A stretch of DNA of 64,000 bases. Origin: Listeria grandensis FSL F6-0971. Lineage in GTDB: Bacteria > Bacillota > Bacilli > Lactobacillales > Listeriaceae. The first letter of the stretch is position 1. Every line of letters begins with the position of its first letter. Position numbers and translations under genes: made by a program. This document shows positions 55,167 to 64,000 of the stretch, one piece after another. Location of the stretch: assembly GCF_000525835.1 (NCBI RefSeq), contig NZ_AODD01000009.1, positions 62,001-126,000 of the forward strand, read 5' to 3'. Under the pieces are notes generated by a model. It was not told where the DNA came from. It saw only the letters and a list, made by a program, of their open reading frames with translations, and did not search any database.

Positions 55167-57292
55167 ATAAGAAAGCCTCCTTTATCGTTTTTTCTATTTT
55201 TTTGCAGATGATTAGTTTATCAAAATTGGCTTGTGGATACAGGCGTAGTTCTGCTTGTTTTTCAGGTGTTCGCTTATACGCTCGAATGTAGTCCGCGATC
55301 TCTGTTGTCGTCTCAAAAATATTTTCCTCTGGATAAATCGTTTCGGCTCCTGACCAGTGTAAAACACACGGCACGCTTCCTGACGCCATTCCCTCCATCG
55401 GTGCTAAATGAAAACTTTCAAAATCACTCGTTGATAACATGAAACCAATCTTGCGCATCCACTCGGGAACATCATCCCCATGTTCGTCAAAAATGACGGC
55501 ATCTTTCCACGGTGCATCTTCTATACGTTTGAAAACAGCATCGTAATACGCTTTTTCGTCTTCGCGCTGCATGAGCCACGGCAAATCTTGTGGCATCCTG
55601 CTTTTCACATAAAGACGGTAACGATTATCTTTTTGCCATAGCTTTTCTAAAATGTCTAGCGTTAAATCCAGACGCTTTCGACTTGGTAAAATACCACAAA
55701 CACCGATGTTATAACGGCTATCGATTGTTTTCTTACGGCGATATTGCGCGGTATCAATCATATTGTAAATCATTGTCATCTTTTCCCGTGGAATTCCGCA
55801 AACCCGGTGAAATTCTTCAAATATATACGGTGAAATGGCGATAAATTGGTCGATATTTTCAATCGTGTAGTTGGCTGGATGTGATGTTTCGCGTTCTTGC
55901 AAGTGCATCCGGACAATAAGTTTTTGATGCGGTTTTTTATGCTTCGAATACCAAACCGCGTTGCCTAGACCCCATTCGCAAAAAATAACATCCGCCCATT
56001 CTAGTAGTTTTTGACTCGTTTTTTCGTCGTGGGTCGCATGTCCTTGCCACGTATCAATCTTCACTTCTAACTGAGGGTCAGCTTCAGATGCAGCAATAGC
56101 CATCGTCAAAAATTTCAAATCATGACCTGCAAAAACAACTCGAATCTTATCCTTTTGGTAGCTCCATAAAAAGGAACTTAAACGCTTATAAGATGCTTCC
56201 ATCGTGAAATATTTGCTGGCTTCATATGTCATGCGTGCTGCTCGCTCGTATAATTTACTATCTGTCAAACTCTGTGTTGCTTTTTCGATAAATTCCTCTT
56301 TTGTCATCACGAATAGTGGATAATCTTTGCCTAGTAAATCTTCATGCATCTTTGTACGACGCAATAAGACCGGTTTCCCGTTACGCCCATATTCCAATAA
56401 CTTCGTCGATAGCTCCACTGATTCATCATTATCGATTGCTTCACTGCGCCAGCTAATACCAACGTCTCCGTCTTCAATAAATTGCTGGCTGGCCGAACGT
56501 GACATGGCTCCCTGCCAATCAATCATCGGTTCTTCCGTAAATTGTTGCATAATCTGCTTCTTTTTTCGCTGCTAGTTCTCCTTGAAATTTATCTCCAGCA
56601 ATGCCGATCATCATATTCTTATCCAGTTTCGGTGCTAGTTCTAATAGTTCTTCTGTATACCAATCTGCGGCAAACTTTCCTGTATAAATTAAACGATCAT
56701 TTTGATTTCGGAAGCTTGGTTCTGCCGTCATATTCGGTACCATCGGGAATAAAATCTGAATTTTTGCCCCATCCACATTCATGAGTCGCATAAAGGCTTG
56801 CTTCATTGGCTCAGTTTGCATAAAAAGGTTTGGAAAACGTCGATATACTTCGCTCAACTCCGACCGTTCTTTTCGTGATGACTCGGTGAGTGTATGATGA
56901 AAATCAGTAATATAAGGTACCGTTTTTCCCGCTAATTTAGATTCTTGCAATAGCTGGCGTACTAAATCGAATCCGCGAACAATAATAAGGTTGTATTTAT
57001 TTTTGGCATCCAGTTCCTTCATCACACGCACTGCTTCTGCCACATTCATCCGGTTTCCATTCGCAAATGTTTGCTTCTCCAAGTCTTCATAAGGCTGAAT
57101 CATCTTCACATTAGAGTATTCCGCCATTTCTTCGGTTAATCGAGTGTTTTTGATACGTGCTTTTAGCAGAATATCGGTTTGAATATCAGGACTCGTAGCG
57201 AGCATTCCCGCCATGGAAGTAAGCCATACCGCCGAGCCATCCATAATATTCAAATCCACATCCCCATACACTAACACTTTTAAAGTTCTCAA
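55144..57292 (-). pseudogene. Tandem-domain glycosyltransferase (two GT-B/GT4-like halves), apparent +1 frameshift
   Basis: Two frames belong to one gene. The first (TTG 57292, 7 nt after AGGAGG) starts TLKVLVYGDVDLNIMDGSAVW and ends at an A6 run (T6 at 56560-56565). With five A residues it continues KKKQIMQQFTEEPMIDWQGAMSRSASQQFIEDGDVGISWRS. The corrected protein is about 715 residues: a first GT4 half ending VELSTKLLEYGRNGKPVLL, and a second half with IGVCGILPSRKRLDLTLDIL and MLSTSDFESFHLAPMEGMASGSVP. Both halves carry the EX7E-like nucleotide-sugar site. It would add two sugars or act processively on a surface glycan. Confidence 0.8.
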
Positions 57293-57303
57293 CACTATTC
57301 CTC

Positions 57304-59412
57304 CTAGATTTCGATCTGTTGTCGGTCTTCCAATTTTATTTTTTGACTATTTTCGATAAAATTATAGGTGTCCGCACTGAATAATCGCGCGCCTTGTTTC
57401 AAATACGGTGCAAGCGAGGCGTTTTCCTCCATCTCTTGCAATAATTTCGGTAACTTTTTACCAAAATGCCAATTGGCAGCGACGAGACTACTCTGGAAAT
57501 GGAGATCTGTCACAAATTCATACCGCGCCTTACTTTTGCCAATGAAATCAGCTTCACTGTAAAGTCCTGCATGCACCAAGTCCTCCAGATAATACTTCCC
57601 ATAAAAATGACTATCTGAGAAGTAGGCGAAATAATCCGTATCGATAACCTCTGTTATCTTGTCATAATGCGACATATAACTATGCACAAATACGCTGATA
57701 TCTGCTGTATTGTACTGATTCATTAACTGGATTGCTTCGTCAAACATCGTTACAAAAACGACTAACTTTTTCCCTTGATAGGTTTGAGCTTGATACTGCT
57801 TCAAAATGTTTAAAAAAGCTCGTTTGGAACGCGCAACCGCCATCACTGTCACATTTTTTGTAAACTTCGGCACAGCCAGTTGTAAATCGCCTAACATACT
57901 TGCCAAACGGTGTTGATACGTATGCTCTCGATATACCGCGCGAATCCCAGCTAAAGATTTTTGATCATATATCTGGTCATCTTTCGTAATGGCTTGCATT
58001 TGCTGATGTAACTTATCTGTGTCCTCTGAAATCATGACGACATCGCCAAAGAGGCGGCGAATCCCTTTCGAATAACTGCTTAACACTGGTGTACCAGACG
58101 CCAGCCCTTCAAATACACGGCGGGAAAACATCGTCGGTGAGTACTTAATACTGTTGATATTGATCATATATTTGTAGCCTTTATATGCTAATTCCATCTC
58201 GCTGTAAGGCAAACTTCCAAGAACGGCTGACTGATAACGTTCGGGAAATTCGAACATCGCCTTATCCTTTAACGGCTTGCCATGGTTACGATCGTAAATC
58301 GCCAATCCATAATCAAGCGCTACATCAAGCACATCCTCCATGTCCTTACGTCGCTCCTCATGGCGATTACCATAATAAGAACCCGCAAAACACATCTTAT
58401 CCACCCGCGGCTCAGCCAAAGCAATCGGATTATGCATCGAAGGCTGTACGGCAAAGCTTTGCGCAAACACATTCGTATGCCCAGCACGTTCCTGGTATTT
58501 CGGAATCATATCGGCATCTGTCGTGTAAATATAGTCAAATCGTTCCGCTGTATCAATAAATTTATCAAAATGAATCGGGTCTTCTTTATTCCAAAACACA
58601 GTCGGAATTCCTTGCTCCTTACACCAATCTAGCAATTCAAAAAGTTCTGCTTTCGACTGGTTATTATAAGTGGCAATCTTAAACTCCCACGCGCCGTAGT
58701 TCCCTTTCCATGCCGACTCCACAAATAGAAAATGCGGGCGGTTTTCAGTCAGTACATCGCGCCAATCTGTTGGTGTAATTGGTAAAAGTTGCACTTCTTT
58801 TTCATAACAAGTTCGTGTGAATTCATCAAAAATACAGGCCACTTGTAGATCTTTCAAACGCTTAATTGCCGGTGCATGGCTCATTACTCCATGGCTCGCT
58901 GTTCGCTTGCTTACCTCGCTTGCCACTACACGTTCTAACTGTATTCGTTTTACTATTGTCACGCCTGCATGTGTCACTTTTAAGGCTAATCGTACTTGCG
59001 TTGTTTCTTCTGACAAGATAATTTTAACTTCTTTATTCGGATCATAAAATGTAACATTACATTTTTCAGAATGGTTATATTCAATCAATGCCAATTTCGC
59101 GGAAACATTTCCCATCATTTCTGCTTCAAAATGAAGTTCTAGTGTTTCTTTGGGTAACACAGGGATACCATGTTCTGGCTCGCGTGTGAAGACATTGTTA
59201 TTTTCAAGAAAGGTAAGGTAATCAAAGCCAGCATCCGAACTTGATATATAGAGATGCCCGCTTTGCTCGTAGGTTACTAATTTCTGGCTTGGGCTATGCC
59301 AATTTTCGATTGCGTTTAATTGCTTCACGTCGACAATATTCGGATTCGTATCATCCAATATTTCCTTTTGTACAGCTTCTATTTCCTCGTACAGCTCATT
59401 AATGTCGATCAT
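57304..59412 (-). CDS. Large glycosyltransferase with CgeB-like domain
   Basis: 702 residues. N-terminal beta-rich module (about 40-170), then the CgeB/DUF3880-type glycosyltransferase part: FLFVESAWKGNYGAWEFKI, GIPTVFWNKEDPIHFDKFIDTAERFDYIYTTDADMIPKYQ, CFAGSYYGNRHEERRKDMEDVLDVAL and MFSRRVFEGLASGTPVLSSYSKGI. A C-terminal GT2-like tail (YFAYFSDSHFYGKYYLEDL) may be a second transferase fold. ATG 59412 overlaps the coiled-coil gene stop by 4 nt (ATGA). Cytoplasmic; acceptor unknown. Confidence 0.85.
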   Translation of the reverse strand: MIDINELYEEIEAVQKEILDDTNPNIVDVKQLNAIENWHSPSQKLVTYEQSGHLYISSSDAGFDYLTFLENNNVFTREPEHGIPVLPKETLELHFEAEMMGNVSAKLALIEYNHSEKCNVTFYDPNKEVKIILSEETTQVRLALKVTHAGVTIVKRIQLERVVASEVSKRTASHGVMSHAPAIKRLKDLQVACIFDEFTRTCYEKEVQLLPITPTDWRDVLTENRPHFLFVESAWKGNYGAWEFKIATYNNQSKAELFELLDWCKEQGIPTVFWNKEDPIHFDKFIDTAERFDYIYTTDADMIPKYQERAGHTNVFAQSFAVQPSMHNPIALAEPRVDKMCFAGSYYGNRHEERRKDMEDVLDVALDYGLAIYDRNHGKPLKDKAMFEFPERYQSAVLGSLPYSEMELAYKGYKYMININSIKYSPTMFSRRVFEGLASGTPVLSSYSKGIRRLFGDVVMISEDTDKLHQQMQAITKDDQIYDQKSLAGIRAVYREHTYQHRLASMLGDLQLAVPKFTKNVTVMAVARSKRAFLNILKQYQAQTYQGKKLVVFVTMFDEAIQLMNQYNTADISVFVHSYMSHYDKITEVIDTDYFAYFSDSHFYGKYYLEDLVHAGLYSEADFIGKSKARYEFVTDLHFQSSLVAANWHFGKKLPKLLQEMEENASLAPYLKQGARLFSADTYNFIENSQKIKLEDRQQIEI

Positions 59413-59745
59413 TGGTTCTCTCCTTTAAGCTTTGTTTTCTTATTCATAGCCCAATACTTTCGTGATATTTTTACAAGTTTTGAATCGTTCAAACGCTCAT
59501 AACGGTCATTCATTTGCTCTAATTTCCGTTTCGAAACGGCACACTTTTCTTTCAATTCCCGTACTTCTTTTTGCCGTTCCGTCAGTTCGATATTTAAGGC
59601 TGCGAGCGCCGATTTCTGCTGTCCTAACAAATCATAGATGGTTTTCTTAAACGTCGTGCTCTCTATTTGATTTTTTTTGAATGATCTGCTCTTGCTCAGT
59701 GATTTTTTCCTTCAATTGTTTTATTTGTTGCTCTGCATTCGTCAT
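59409..59745 (-). pseudogene. Coiled-coil protein of the glycan cluster, apparent +1 frameshift
   Basis: ATG 59745 (GAGGAG inside the previous stop region) reads MTNAEQQIKQLKEKITEQEQIIQK and breaks in an A8 run (T8 at 59671-59678). With seven A residues it continues NQIESTTFKKTIYDLLGQQKSAL, then heptad-rich sequence to KKTKLKGENQ. The corrected protein is 111 residues, nearly all coiled coil, with a basic C-terminus. Such short coiled-coil proteins beside glycosyltransferases may scaffold enzyme complexes or set chain length; that is inference. Confidence 0.72.
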
Positions 59746-59749
59746 TGCT

Positions 59750-61018
59750 TTAACTCCTCATTGCTATTTTTTCGTATATGGCTAGAAAAATCGGCTTTTC
59801 TTGCTCCCAATTAAAAATTTCACGTGCTTGCAAACAATTTTGATGCATATTCTGTCTTTTTTCGGGCTGATTCACGAGCTCGTTGACAGCTTTAGCAATC
59901 GCTGCTGGATCGTGTGAATCGACTGTTAAACCAACTTCATATCCTTTGACAACGCGGCTTATTTCGGGGAAATCACAAGCGATTACTGGAACACCACTCA
60001 TGATATATTCAAACAATTTATTAGATGAGGCTGAGTAGTGATTGAAACATGTATTGTTGAGTAATTGGAATCCTATATATGCGGCTCTAGTATGGTTTGG
60101 TAATACTTCTAACGCGACTTTCTCCATAAATTTCACACGGGTTTCCAAATTTCGTTCTGCTACCATTTTTTCTAGTTCAGGCTTAATGCGTCCATCTCCG
60201 ATCAAAACAATTGTTCCTGTTGTGATGTGTGGCGCGGCTTCGATTAATCGATCTAAGCCTCGTCCTGACTGGATTCCGCCTTGGTATAGTAAAATTGGTT
60301 CTTGAGGTGGAATTCCTAATTGCTGATGTAGATCCACCGATACGGTTTCGTCATAATTCTGCTTAAATGGATAATTATGCACAACCTCTGGATAAAAACC
60401 GTAGCGCTCTTTCACATATGCTGCGCGCGTATCGTTTTCATGGATACAAACATCGACAAATCGTAGTAAAAAGCGTTCCATGATACCGTATAAAGGGCTA
60501 TCATATCCTGTTCTACTCGTCTGAACCTCATGCGAGTCATAAATGAGCTTGCTACGTCCCAACCATTTGGCACATATTACGGCTTGCAGTAACGTATTCA
60601 AGTCATTCGCGTGATACACGTCATATCGCTTACGAAAACCTGCACGTATCATCCGCAAAAAAACAACACTTCGAAACATTAATGTGCGCATCGGTTTTGT
60701 AAGGAGGAGAATACTGATTAAGAGGAGGATGAGGAGGGGGGGCCAATAAAAACACGCAATCCCGTAGGTCAGTGCGATCAACCCAAGTAAATACTTTCTA
60801 TTTTTAAGCCAGCCAATGACCGGACTAAATGGGAACTTTCGAGACATCCGATGAATGTGAAAATTCGCATGACGCTGTTCTGTTTCTGGTAATCCTGCTT
60901 GGTGCACTGCGATTAAATCAACGTGATATCCAGCCTCGCTAAGCGCTGTGCATTCTCGTAAAACGCGTGCATCGTTAGTGAAATAGTTCCATACAAACAT
61001 GCCTACTTTATTTGCCAC
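59750..61018 (-). CDS. GT4-type glycosyltransferase
   Basis: 422 residues. GT-B fold with FVWNYFTNDARVLRECTALSEAGYHVDLIAVH, a membrane-associated hairpin about residues 80-120 (CFYWPPLLILLLISILLL), DVYHANDLNTLLQAVICAKWLGRSKLIYDSHE, LLYQGGIQSGRGLDRLIEA and the nucleotide-sugar site SSNKLFEYIMSGVPVIACDFPEI. GTG 61018 was chosen as start; GGAGG is 12 nt upstream, a long spacing, and the gene overlaps the upstream stop by 11 nt. Membrane-associated transfer of a sugar to a lipid-linked glycan is likely. Confidence 0.88.
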   Translation of the reverse strand: MANKVGMFVWNYFTNDARVLRECTALSEAGYHVDLIAVHQAGLPETEQRHANFHIHRMSRKFPFSPVIGWLKNRKYLLGLIALTYGIACFYWPPLLILLLISILLLTKPMRTLMFRSVVFLRMIRAGFRKRYDVYHANDLNTLLQAVICAKWLGRSKLIYDSHEVQTSRTGYDSPLYGIMERFLLRFVDVCIHENDTRAAYVKERYGFYPEVVHNYPFKQNYDETVSVDLHQQLGIPPQEPILLYQGGIQSGRGLDRLIEAAPHITTGTIVLIGDGRIKPELEKMVAERNLETRVKFMEKVALEVLPNHTRAAYIGFQLLNNTCFNHYSASSNKLFEYIMSGVPVIACDFPEISRVVKGYEVGLTVDSHDPAAIAKAVNELVNQPEKRQNMHQNCLQAREIFNWEQEKPIFLAIYEKIAMRS

Positions 61019-62210
61019 AATCGATGATGCCCTCCATTTTCTTAAAATTTTGTTGCCAGCGATGATGCTGATACGCATATTGATATCCATTACAGCCAAT
61101 TCTCTGCGCCATTTCTGGATTTTCGACGAGCTCTTTTACTTTTTGATACATCTCATCGATTTGATTATGTTGGAATGTATATCCACAGTTCGCTTTTTCA
61201 ATAACACAGCTGCTATATCCCGACACGTTTCCAATGATTGGTACACCCATTCCCATGTAATCGATAATTTTTCCTGGTATCACTTTTTCAAAAATAGGGT
61301 GATCTACGAGCGTAACATAGGCAACATCTGCTTTACCGATTTCTTGTAAAACTTGTGAGCGCTTCTGTGGTGGTAAAATTGTGACGTTTGTCAATTGATA
61401 TTGCTGTAATCGTTGCTTTATTTCTTGGAGTTTGAATCCGTAGCCGATAATCTTAAATGTTATTGCCTCGTTTGCTTTAAATCGTGCTGCTAGTTCAAAA
61501 AAGCCATCCATCTCTTGCGCTAAGCCAACATTTCCGGTATAGATAATTGTTTTAGTTTCCTTATCATTTACTCGATTTTGAGTAGCGCTACACTCGAACT
61601 CTGCTTCTGTTAACGAATTCGGAATAAAGTGTATTTTTTGTTTCGAGATGCCTTTGGCTATAATGTAATCTACAAATCCTTCGCTATTGACAACAATCTC
61701 ATCAGCCTGATGATAGATCTTATTTTCTAGCCAGTAAGCAAAGCCAAGAAAGAACCGATTATTCCAACGCTTGACACCTATCAAGGTTTCAGGCCACAAG
61801 TCTCTTACCTCGACGATTAACCTTGCCTTTAAAAAGCGCTTGGCGAAAAGCCCCGCAACACCCACTGAAATCGGCGGTGTTGAAATATATACAGTATCTG
61901 TATCCTTTCCTTGTCCCACAATCGCTCGAATGAATTGGAGCATTACTTCCAAGTAGAACAGGAAACGTTTTAAAATGTTGTTGGCATATTTTTTCGTGCG
62001 CGGCTTTACTCGAATAACACGCGTTTCATCCAAAGCTTCTTCCCAAAAATCATCTTGCTTATATAAATTTTGATTTGGGTACCGTGGATCCGTTGTGATA
62101 AGTGTCACTTGGTTGCGTTCAGATAATTTTTGAAATAGGAATTTTGTGCGGTTTGCAGCACTCCCAATCTCAGGATAAAAATTTTGTGAAATAATTAGGA
62201 TTTTTTTCAT
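61008..62210 (-). CDS. GT4-type glycosyltransferase (WbuB/WcaI-like)
   Basis: 400 residues. MKKILIISQNFYPEIGSAANRTKFLFQKLSERNQVTLIT at the N-terminus is the WbuB-type signature. DTVYISTPPISVGVAGLFAKR and LIVEVRDLWPETLIGVK follow, then IIYTGNVGLAQEMDGFFELAARF and the site PGKIIDYMGMGVPIIGNVSGYSS. WbuB adds N-acetylfucosamine-type sugars in O-antigens; the specificity here is unknown. ATG 62210 with GGGAAG upstream was preferred to an ATG 12 nt earlier. Overlaps the next glycosyltransferase gene. Confidence 0.9.
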   Translation of the reverse strand: MKKILIISQNFYPEIGSAANRTKFLFQKLSERNQVTLITTDPRYPNQNLYKQDDFWEEALDETRVIRVKPRTKKYANNILKRFLFYLEVMLQFIRAIVGQGKDTDTVYISTPPISVGVAGLFAKRFLKARLIVEVRDLWPETLIGVKRWNNRFFLGFAYWLENKIYHQADEIVVNSEGFVDYIIAKGISKQKIHFIPNSLTEAEFECSATQNRVNDKETKTIIYTGNVGLAQEMDGFFELAARFKANEAITFKIIGYGFKLQEIKQRLQQYQLTNVTILPPQKRSQVLQEIGKADVAYVTLVDHPIFEKVIPGKIIDYMGMGVPIIGNVSGYSSCVIEKANCGYTFQHNQIDEMYQKVKELVENPEMAQRIGCNGYQYAYQHHRWQQNFKKMEGIIDCGK

Positions 62211-62255
62211 ATGGCTTCCCATTTCCGGCTAGATTTCACGCCTGTGCCATACATA

Positions 62256-62483
62256 CTAAACACCGTATGGCCGGTACTTATTTCTAAGATCTTCTTGGCG
62301 CATCTTTCTATCCTCAATTTGATAACGAAAATATAAAACACACGATCCTTTTTTTATTTTCGTTAGTTTATTTCTTGTGACGAGCGAATGAAAGCATTGC
62401 TTAGAGACTGCTAAGGCTTCAATTGCTTCACTGGTTGACATAAAGTTGGCATCGAGTAGTTCTAACAGTTCCTTATTTTTCAT
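62256..62483 (-). CDS. Small excisionase/MerR-type helix-turn-helix protein with KYRPY tail (paralogue)
   Basis: 75 residues. HTH FMSTSEAIEALAVSKQCFHSLVTRNKLTKI followed by KGSCVLYFRYQIEDRKMRQEDLRNKYRPYG. The residue pattern F-T-EA--L-SKQ--SLV-R-KL, IE-RK and LR-KYRPY is shared with the protein at 14421-14660. Encoded inside the glycan cluster between the sugar dehydrogenase and the first glycosyltransferase, with AAGGAG 5 nt before ATG 62483. Possibly a phase or growth-condition regulator of the cluster; unproven. Confidence 0.8.
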   Translation of the reverse strand: MKNKELLELLDANFMSTSEAIEALAVSKQCFHSLVTRNKLTKIKKGSCVLYFRYQIEDRKMRQEDLRNKYRPYGV

Positions 62484-62492
62484 TTCGACTCC

Positions 62493-63782
62493 TTATACGG
62501 AAAGAACCTTGGATTCGGCTGGATACTGAGAAATTTCTGAAATATTCCCCATGTGGGTATAGCTACTCGCAGCCGTTAATTCTTTTGCGATATTCTTCGT
62601 ATCAAATACGTTTTGTTGCTTCATGTTCGCAATATTATCAAGATTTAATGTCTTAAATTCTGAATGATCAGCTAATATCAATAATAAATCTGCATCAGCT
62701 GTTGCAATTTCACTATTTTTCTCAACAAAAGGAGCATCAACATGTGGATCATGTGCAACGACTTCATAACTTGTTTCGTTCATTAGCATCTCCCAGATTT
62801 CTTTTGCTGGGCTTTCACGAATATCGTCAATATCGCCTTTGTAAGTTAAGCCAAAAATAGCAATTTTCTTACCAGCTACGCGTTCCATCATCGTTTTCAC
62901 TTGTTCTACGATATAACTTGGCATCGATGTGTTGATAGCGCGGGCTTGTTGAATAAGCGGGGAATAATCTGGAGAGGCTGCGGCAATAAAGTATGGGTCA
63001 ACAGCTAGACAGTGACCACCAACTCCTGGGCCTGGGAAGTGCAAATTCACGCGAGGGTGTTTATTCGCCATGTCGATAACATCAAGTGCATTGATTCCTA
63101 AGTCAGCTGATATCTTGGCAAGTTCATTGGCAAGTGCGATATTAACATCACGATACGTATTTTCCATTAGTTTGGACATTTCTGCTGTAGATGCTTTTGC
63201 GGAAATCAATTCACCTTTTACAAAAACGCCATAGACCGCTTTTCCAGCTTCTGTACAAGCATCGGTTACACCACCGATAATGCGGTTGTTATAAATTAAT
63301 TCGTGAATAATTTGACCCGGTAATACGCGTTCTGGGCAATGTACTAAGAAAATATCTTGTCCTACAGTGAAACCAGCTTGCTCGATTAGCGGTAAGATGT
63401 GGTCTTCCGTTGTGCGTGGGGCAATGGTCGATTCGATGATCACGGTATTGCCTTTTTTCAAATAAGGTAATGTAGAAACGACTGCGGATTTCACATAGGA
63501 TAAGTCACATGATTTTAAAGCATCGTTATTGTTTGGTGTTGGTACTGAGATGATGAATGCGTCTGCTGCTTCTGCTTGCAAGCTAGCTCGGAAGTTTCCG
63601 GCTGCGATTGCACGGTCCAGTTCTTCTTGCAAACCTGGCTCTTCAATATGAATCGTTCCGTTGTTCAATGATTTAACTACTCGCTCACTCACATCCACGC
63701 CAACCACTTCTTGTCCGTGATTAGCAAACATAATAGACGTCGGTAAACCAATATATCCTAAACCTATAACTAAAATTTTCAA
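62493..63782 (-). CDS. wecC: UDP-N-acetyl-D-mannosamine dehydrogenase-type nucleotide-sugar dehydrogenase
   Basis: 429 residues. Rossmann start MKILVIGLGYIGLPTSIMFA, SVPTPNN, VIIESTIAP, HCPERVLPGQIIHEL, the central helix KLMENTYRDVNIALANELAKI and the catalytic GPGVGGHCLAVDPYFI with active-site Cys. The GGHCLAVDPYF form is characteristic of WecC/TuaD-type UDP-ManNAc dehydrogenases (UDP-glucose enzymes usually read GSCFPKD). It oxidises C6 to the uronic acid using two NAD. TTG 63782 lies 9 nt after AGGAG. No wecB epimerase is in view; it may lie beyond the window. Supplies ManNAcA for the glycan. Confidence 0.9.
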   Translation of the reverse strand: MKILVIGLGYIGLPTSIMFANHGQEVVGVDVSERVVKSLNNGTIHIEEPGLQEELDRAIAAGNFRASLQAEAADAFIISVPTPNNNDALKSCDLSYVKSAVVSTLPYLKKGNTVIIESTIAPRTTEDHILPLIEQAGFTVGQDIFLVHCPERVLPGQIIHELIYNNRIIGGVTDACTEAGKAVYGVFVKGELISAKASTAEMSKLMENTYRDVNIALANELAKISADLGINALDVIDMANKHPRVNLHFPGPGVGGHCLAVDPYFIAAASPDYSPLIQQARAINTSMPSYIVEQVKTMMERVAGKKIAIFGLTYKGDIDDIRESPAKEIWEMLMNETSYEVVAHDPHVDAPFVEKNSEIATADADLLLILADHSEFKTLNLDNIANMKQQNVFDTKNIAKELTAASSYTHMGNISEISQYPAESKVLSV

Positions 63783-63832
63783 AATATAGCACTCCTAATT
63801 ATCTATAGTTTTTTTGTCCATCGAGAAAAAGA

Positions 63833-64000
63833 TTATTCTTTTTCTGGTATTGTGATTTCCCACTCTGCTTCGGCTTTATCTTTTGGTTGGTAGACTAATG
63901 TTGCTTTTTCTGTGCCTTTTGGTAAATTAAAATACGCTTTTCCAGTCAATGTTTTTCCTGCTGCTATTTCATCACCAAAATTACTTGCTTGTGGATCTAC
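63833..64000 (-). CDS. C-terminal fragment of a secreted DUF4352-like protein (partial at window edge)
   Basis: The minus-strand frame entering from base 64000 reads VDPQASNFGDEIAAGKTLTGKAYFNLPKG and ends WEITIPEKE, stop at 63833. The pattern GKTLTGKAYFNLPKG...LVYQP resembles the end of telokin-like DUF4352 domains of secreted lipoproteins. The N-terminus is outside the window. It is upstream of wecC on the same strand. Confidence 0.6.
   Translation of the reverse strand, partial: VDPQASNFGDEIAAGKTLTGKAYFNLPKGTEKATLVYQPKDKAEAEWEITIPEKE

Noticed and set aside
1-64000. CRISPR array, prophage or insertion sequences
   Set aside because: No regularly spaced repeats, no transposase or phage structural genes, and no IS-like terminal repeats were seen.

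Overview
The window looks like a chromosomal segment of a low-GC Gram-positive bacterium, most likely Listeria or a close relative in the Listeriaceae. I base this on the gene families and their order, not on any search. Coproheme decarboxylase is followed directly by a BceAB/AnrAB-type ABC transporter and preceded by manA and a flavin reductase. Upstream lie a maltodextrin locus and a KimA potassium importer whose key residues fall at the same numbers as in characterised KimA. Ribosome-binding sites are strong AGGAGG types, tRNAs are clustered, and most genes end in short GC stems with T-runs.

Layout. 1-4.6 kb: maltodextrin use (MalE-type lipoprotein cut by the window edge, a GH13 neopullulanase-type enzyme, a LacI-family regulator) with a shared palindromic operator. 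4.7-8.3 kb: small membrane protein, a degenerate arginase-fold protein, KimA. 8.6-9.24 kb: six tRNAs (Glu, Val, Thr, Tyr, Gln, Lys). 9.3-14.4 kb: housekeeping accessory genes (esterase, PAP2 phosphatase, MarR with an adjacent quinone-oxidoreductase-like gene, lipoprotein) and tRNA-Ala. 14.4-20.4 kb: HTH protein, nitro/flavin reductase, manA, chdC, anrAB. 20.4-25.4 kb: DUF1801 protein, a candidate LhrC-like sRNA, a DUF423/DUF5327/maltose-acetyltransferase group, DoxX, a Cof-type HAD phosphatase and pdxK. 25.5-44 kb: mixed metabolic, membrane and regulatory genes (CtaM-like, LCP, luciferase-like oxidoreductase, two GntR regulators, CorA, VOC proteins, PhzF, a GH101-like lipoprotein, YjeM, cardiolipin synthase). 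44-50.2 kb: AI-2E-type permease, a P-type Ca-ATPase/L-lactate dehydrogenase pair and a class A beta-lactamase lipoprotein. 50.3-52.5 kb: a DUF4956/VTC polyphosphate-type pair and a Crp/Fnr regulator. 52.7-64 kb: a minus-strand surface-glycan cluster running from a UDP-ManNAc-dehydrogenase-type enzyme through an HTH protein, four glycosyltransferase genes, a coiled-coil protein and two alpha/beta-hydrolase-like proteins to a decayed epimerase.

The strongest whole-window observation is technical. Ten otherwise well-formed genes carry a single-base frameshift. Nine are an extra base in an A/T homopolymer and one is a missing base. Each reads as a full-length family member once one base is corrected. 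This points to homopolymer errors in the source assembly (less likely a slippage mutator strain), so these genes should not be taken as true pseudogenes without checking. The decayed epimerase at 52.7-53.0 kb is different and looks like real decay.

No CRISPR array, phage, transposase or complete insertion sequence was seen. The most biologically novel candidates are the LhrC-like sRNA, the glycan cluster with a tandem-domain glycosyltransferase and paired hydrolase-like proteins, the twin KYRPY-tailed HTH proteins, and the arginase-fold protein lacking two metal ligands.
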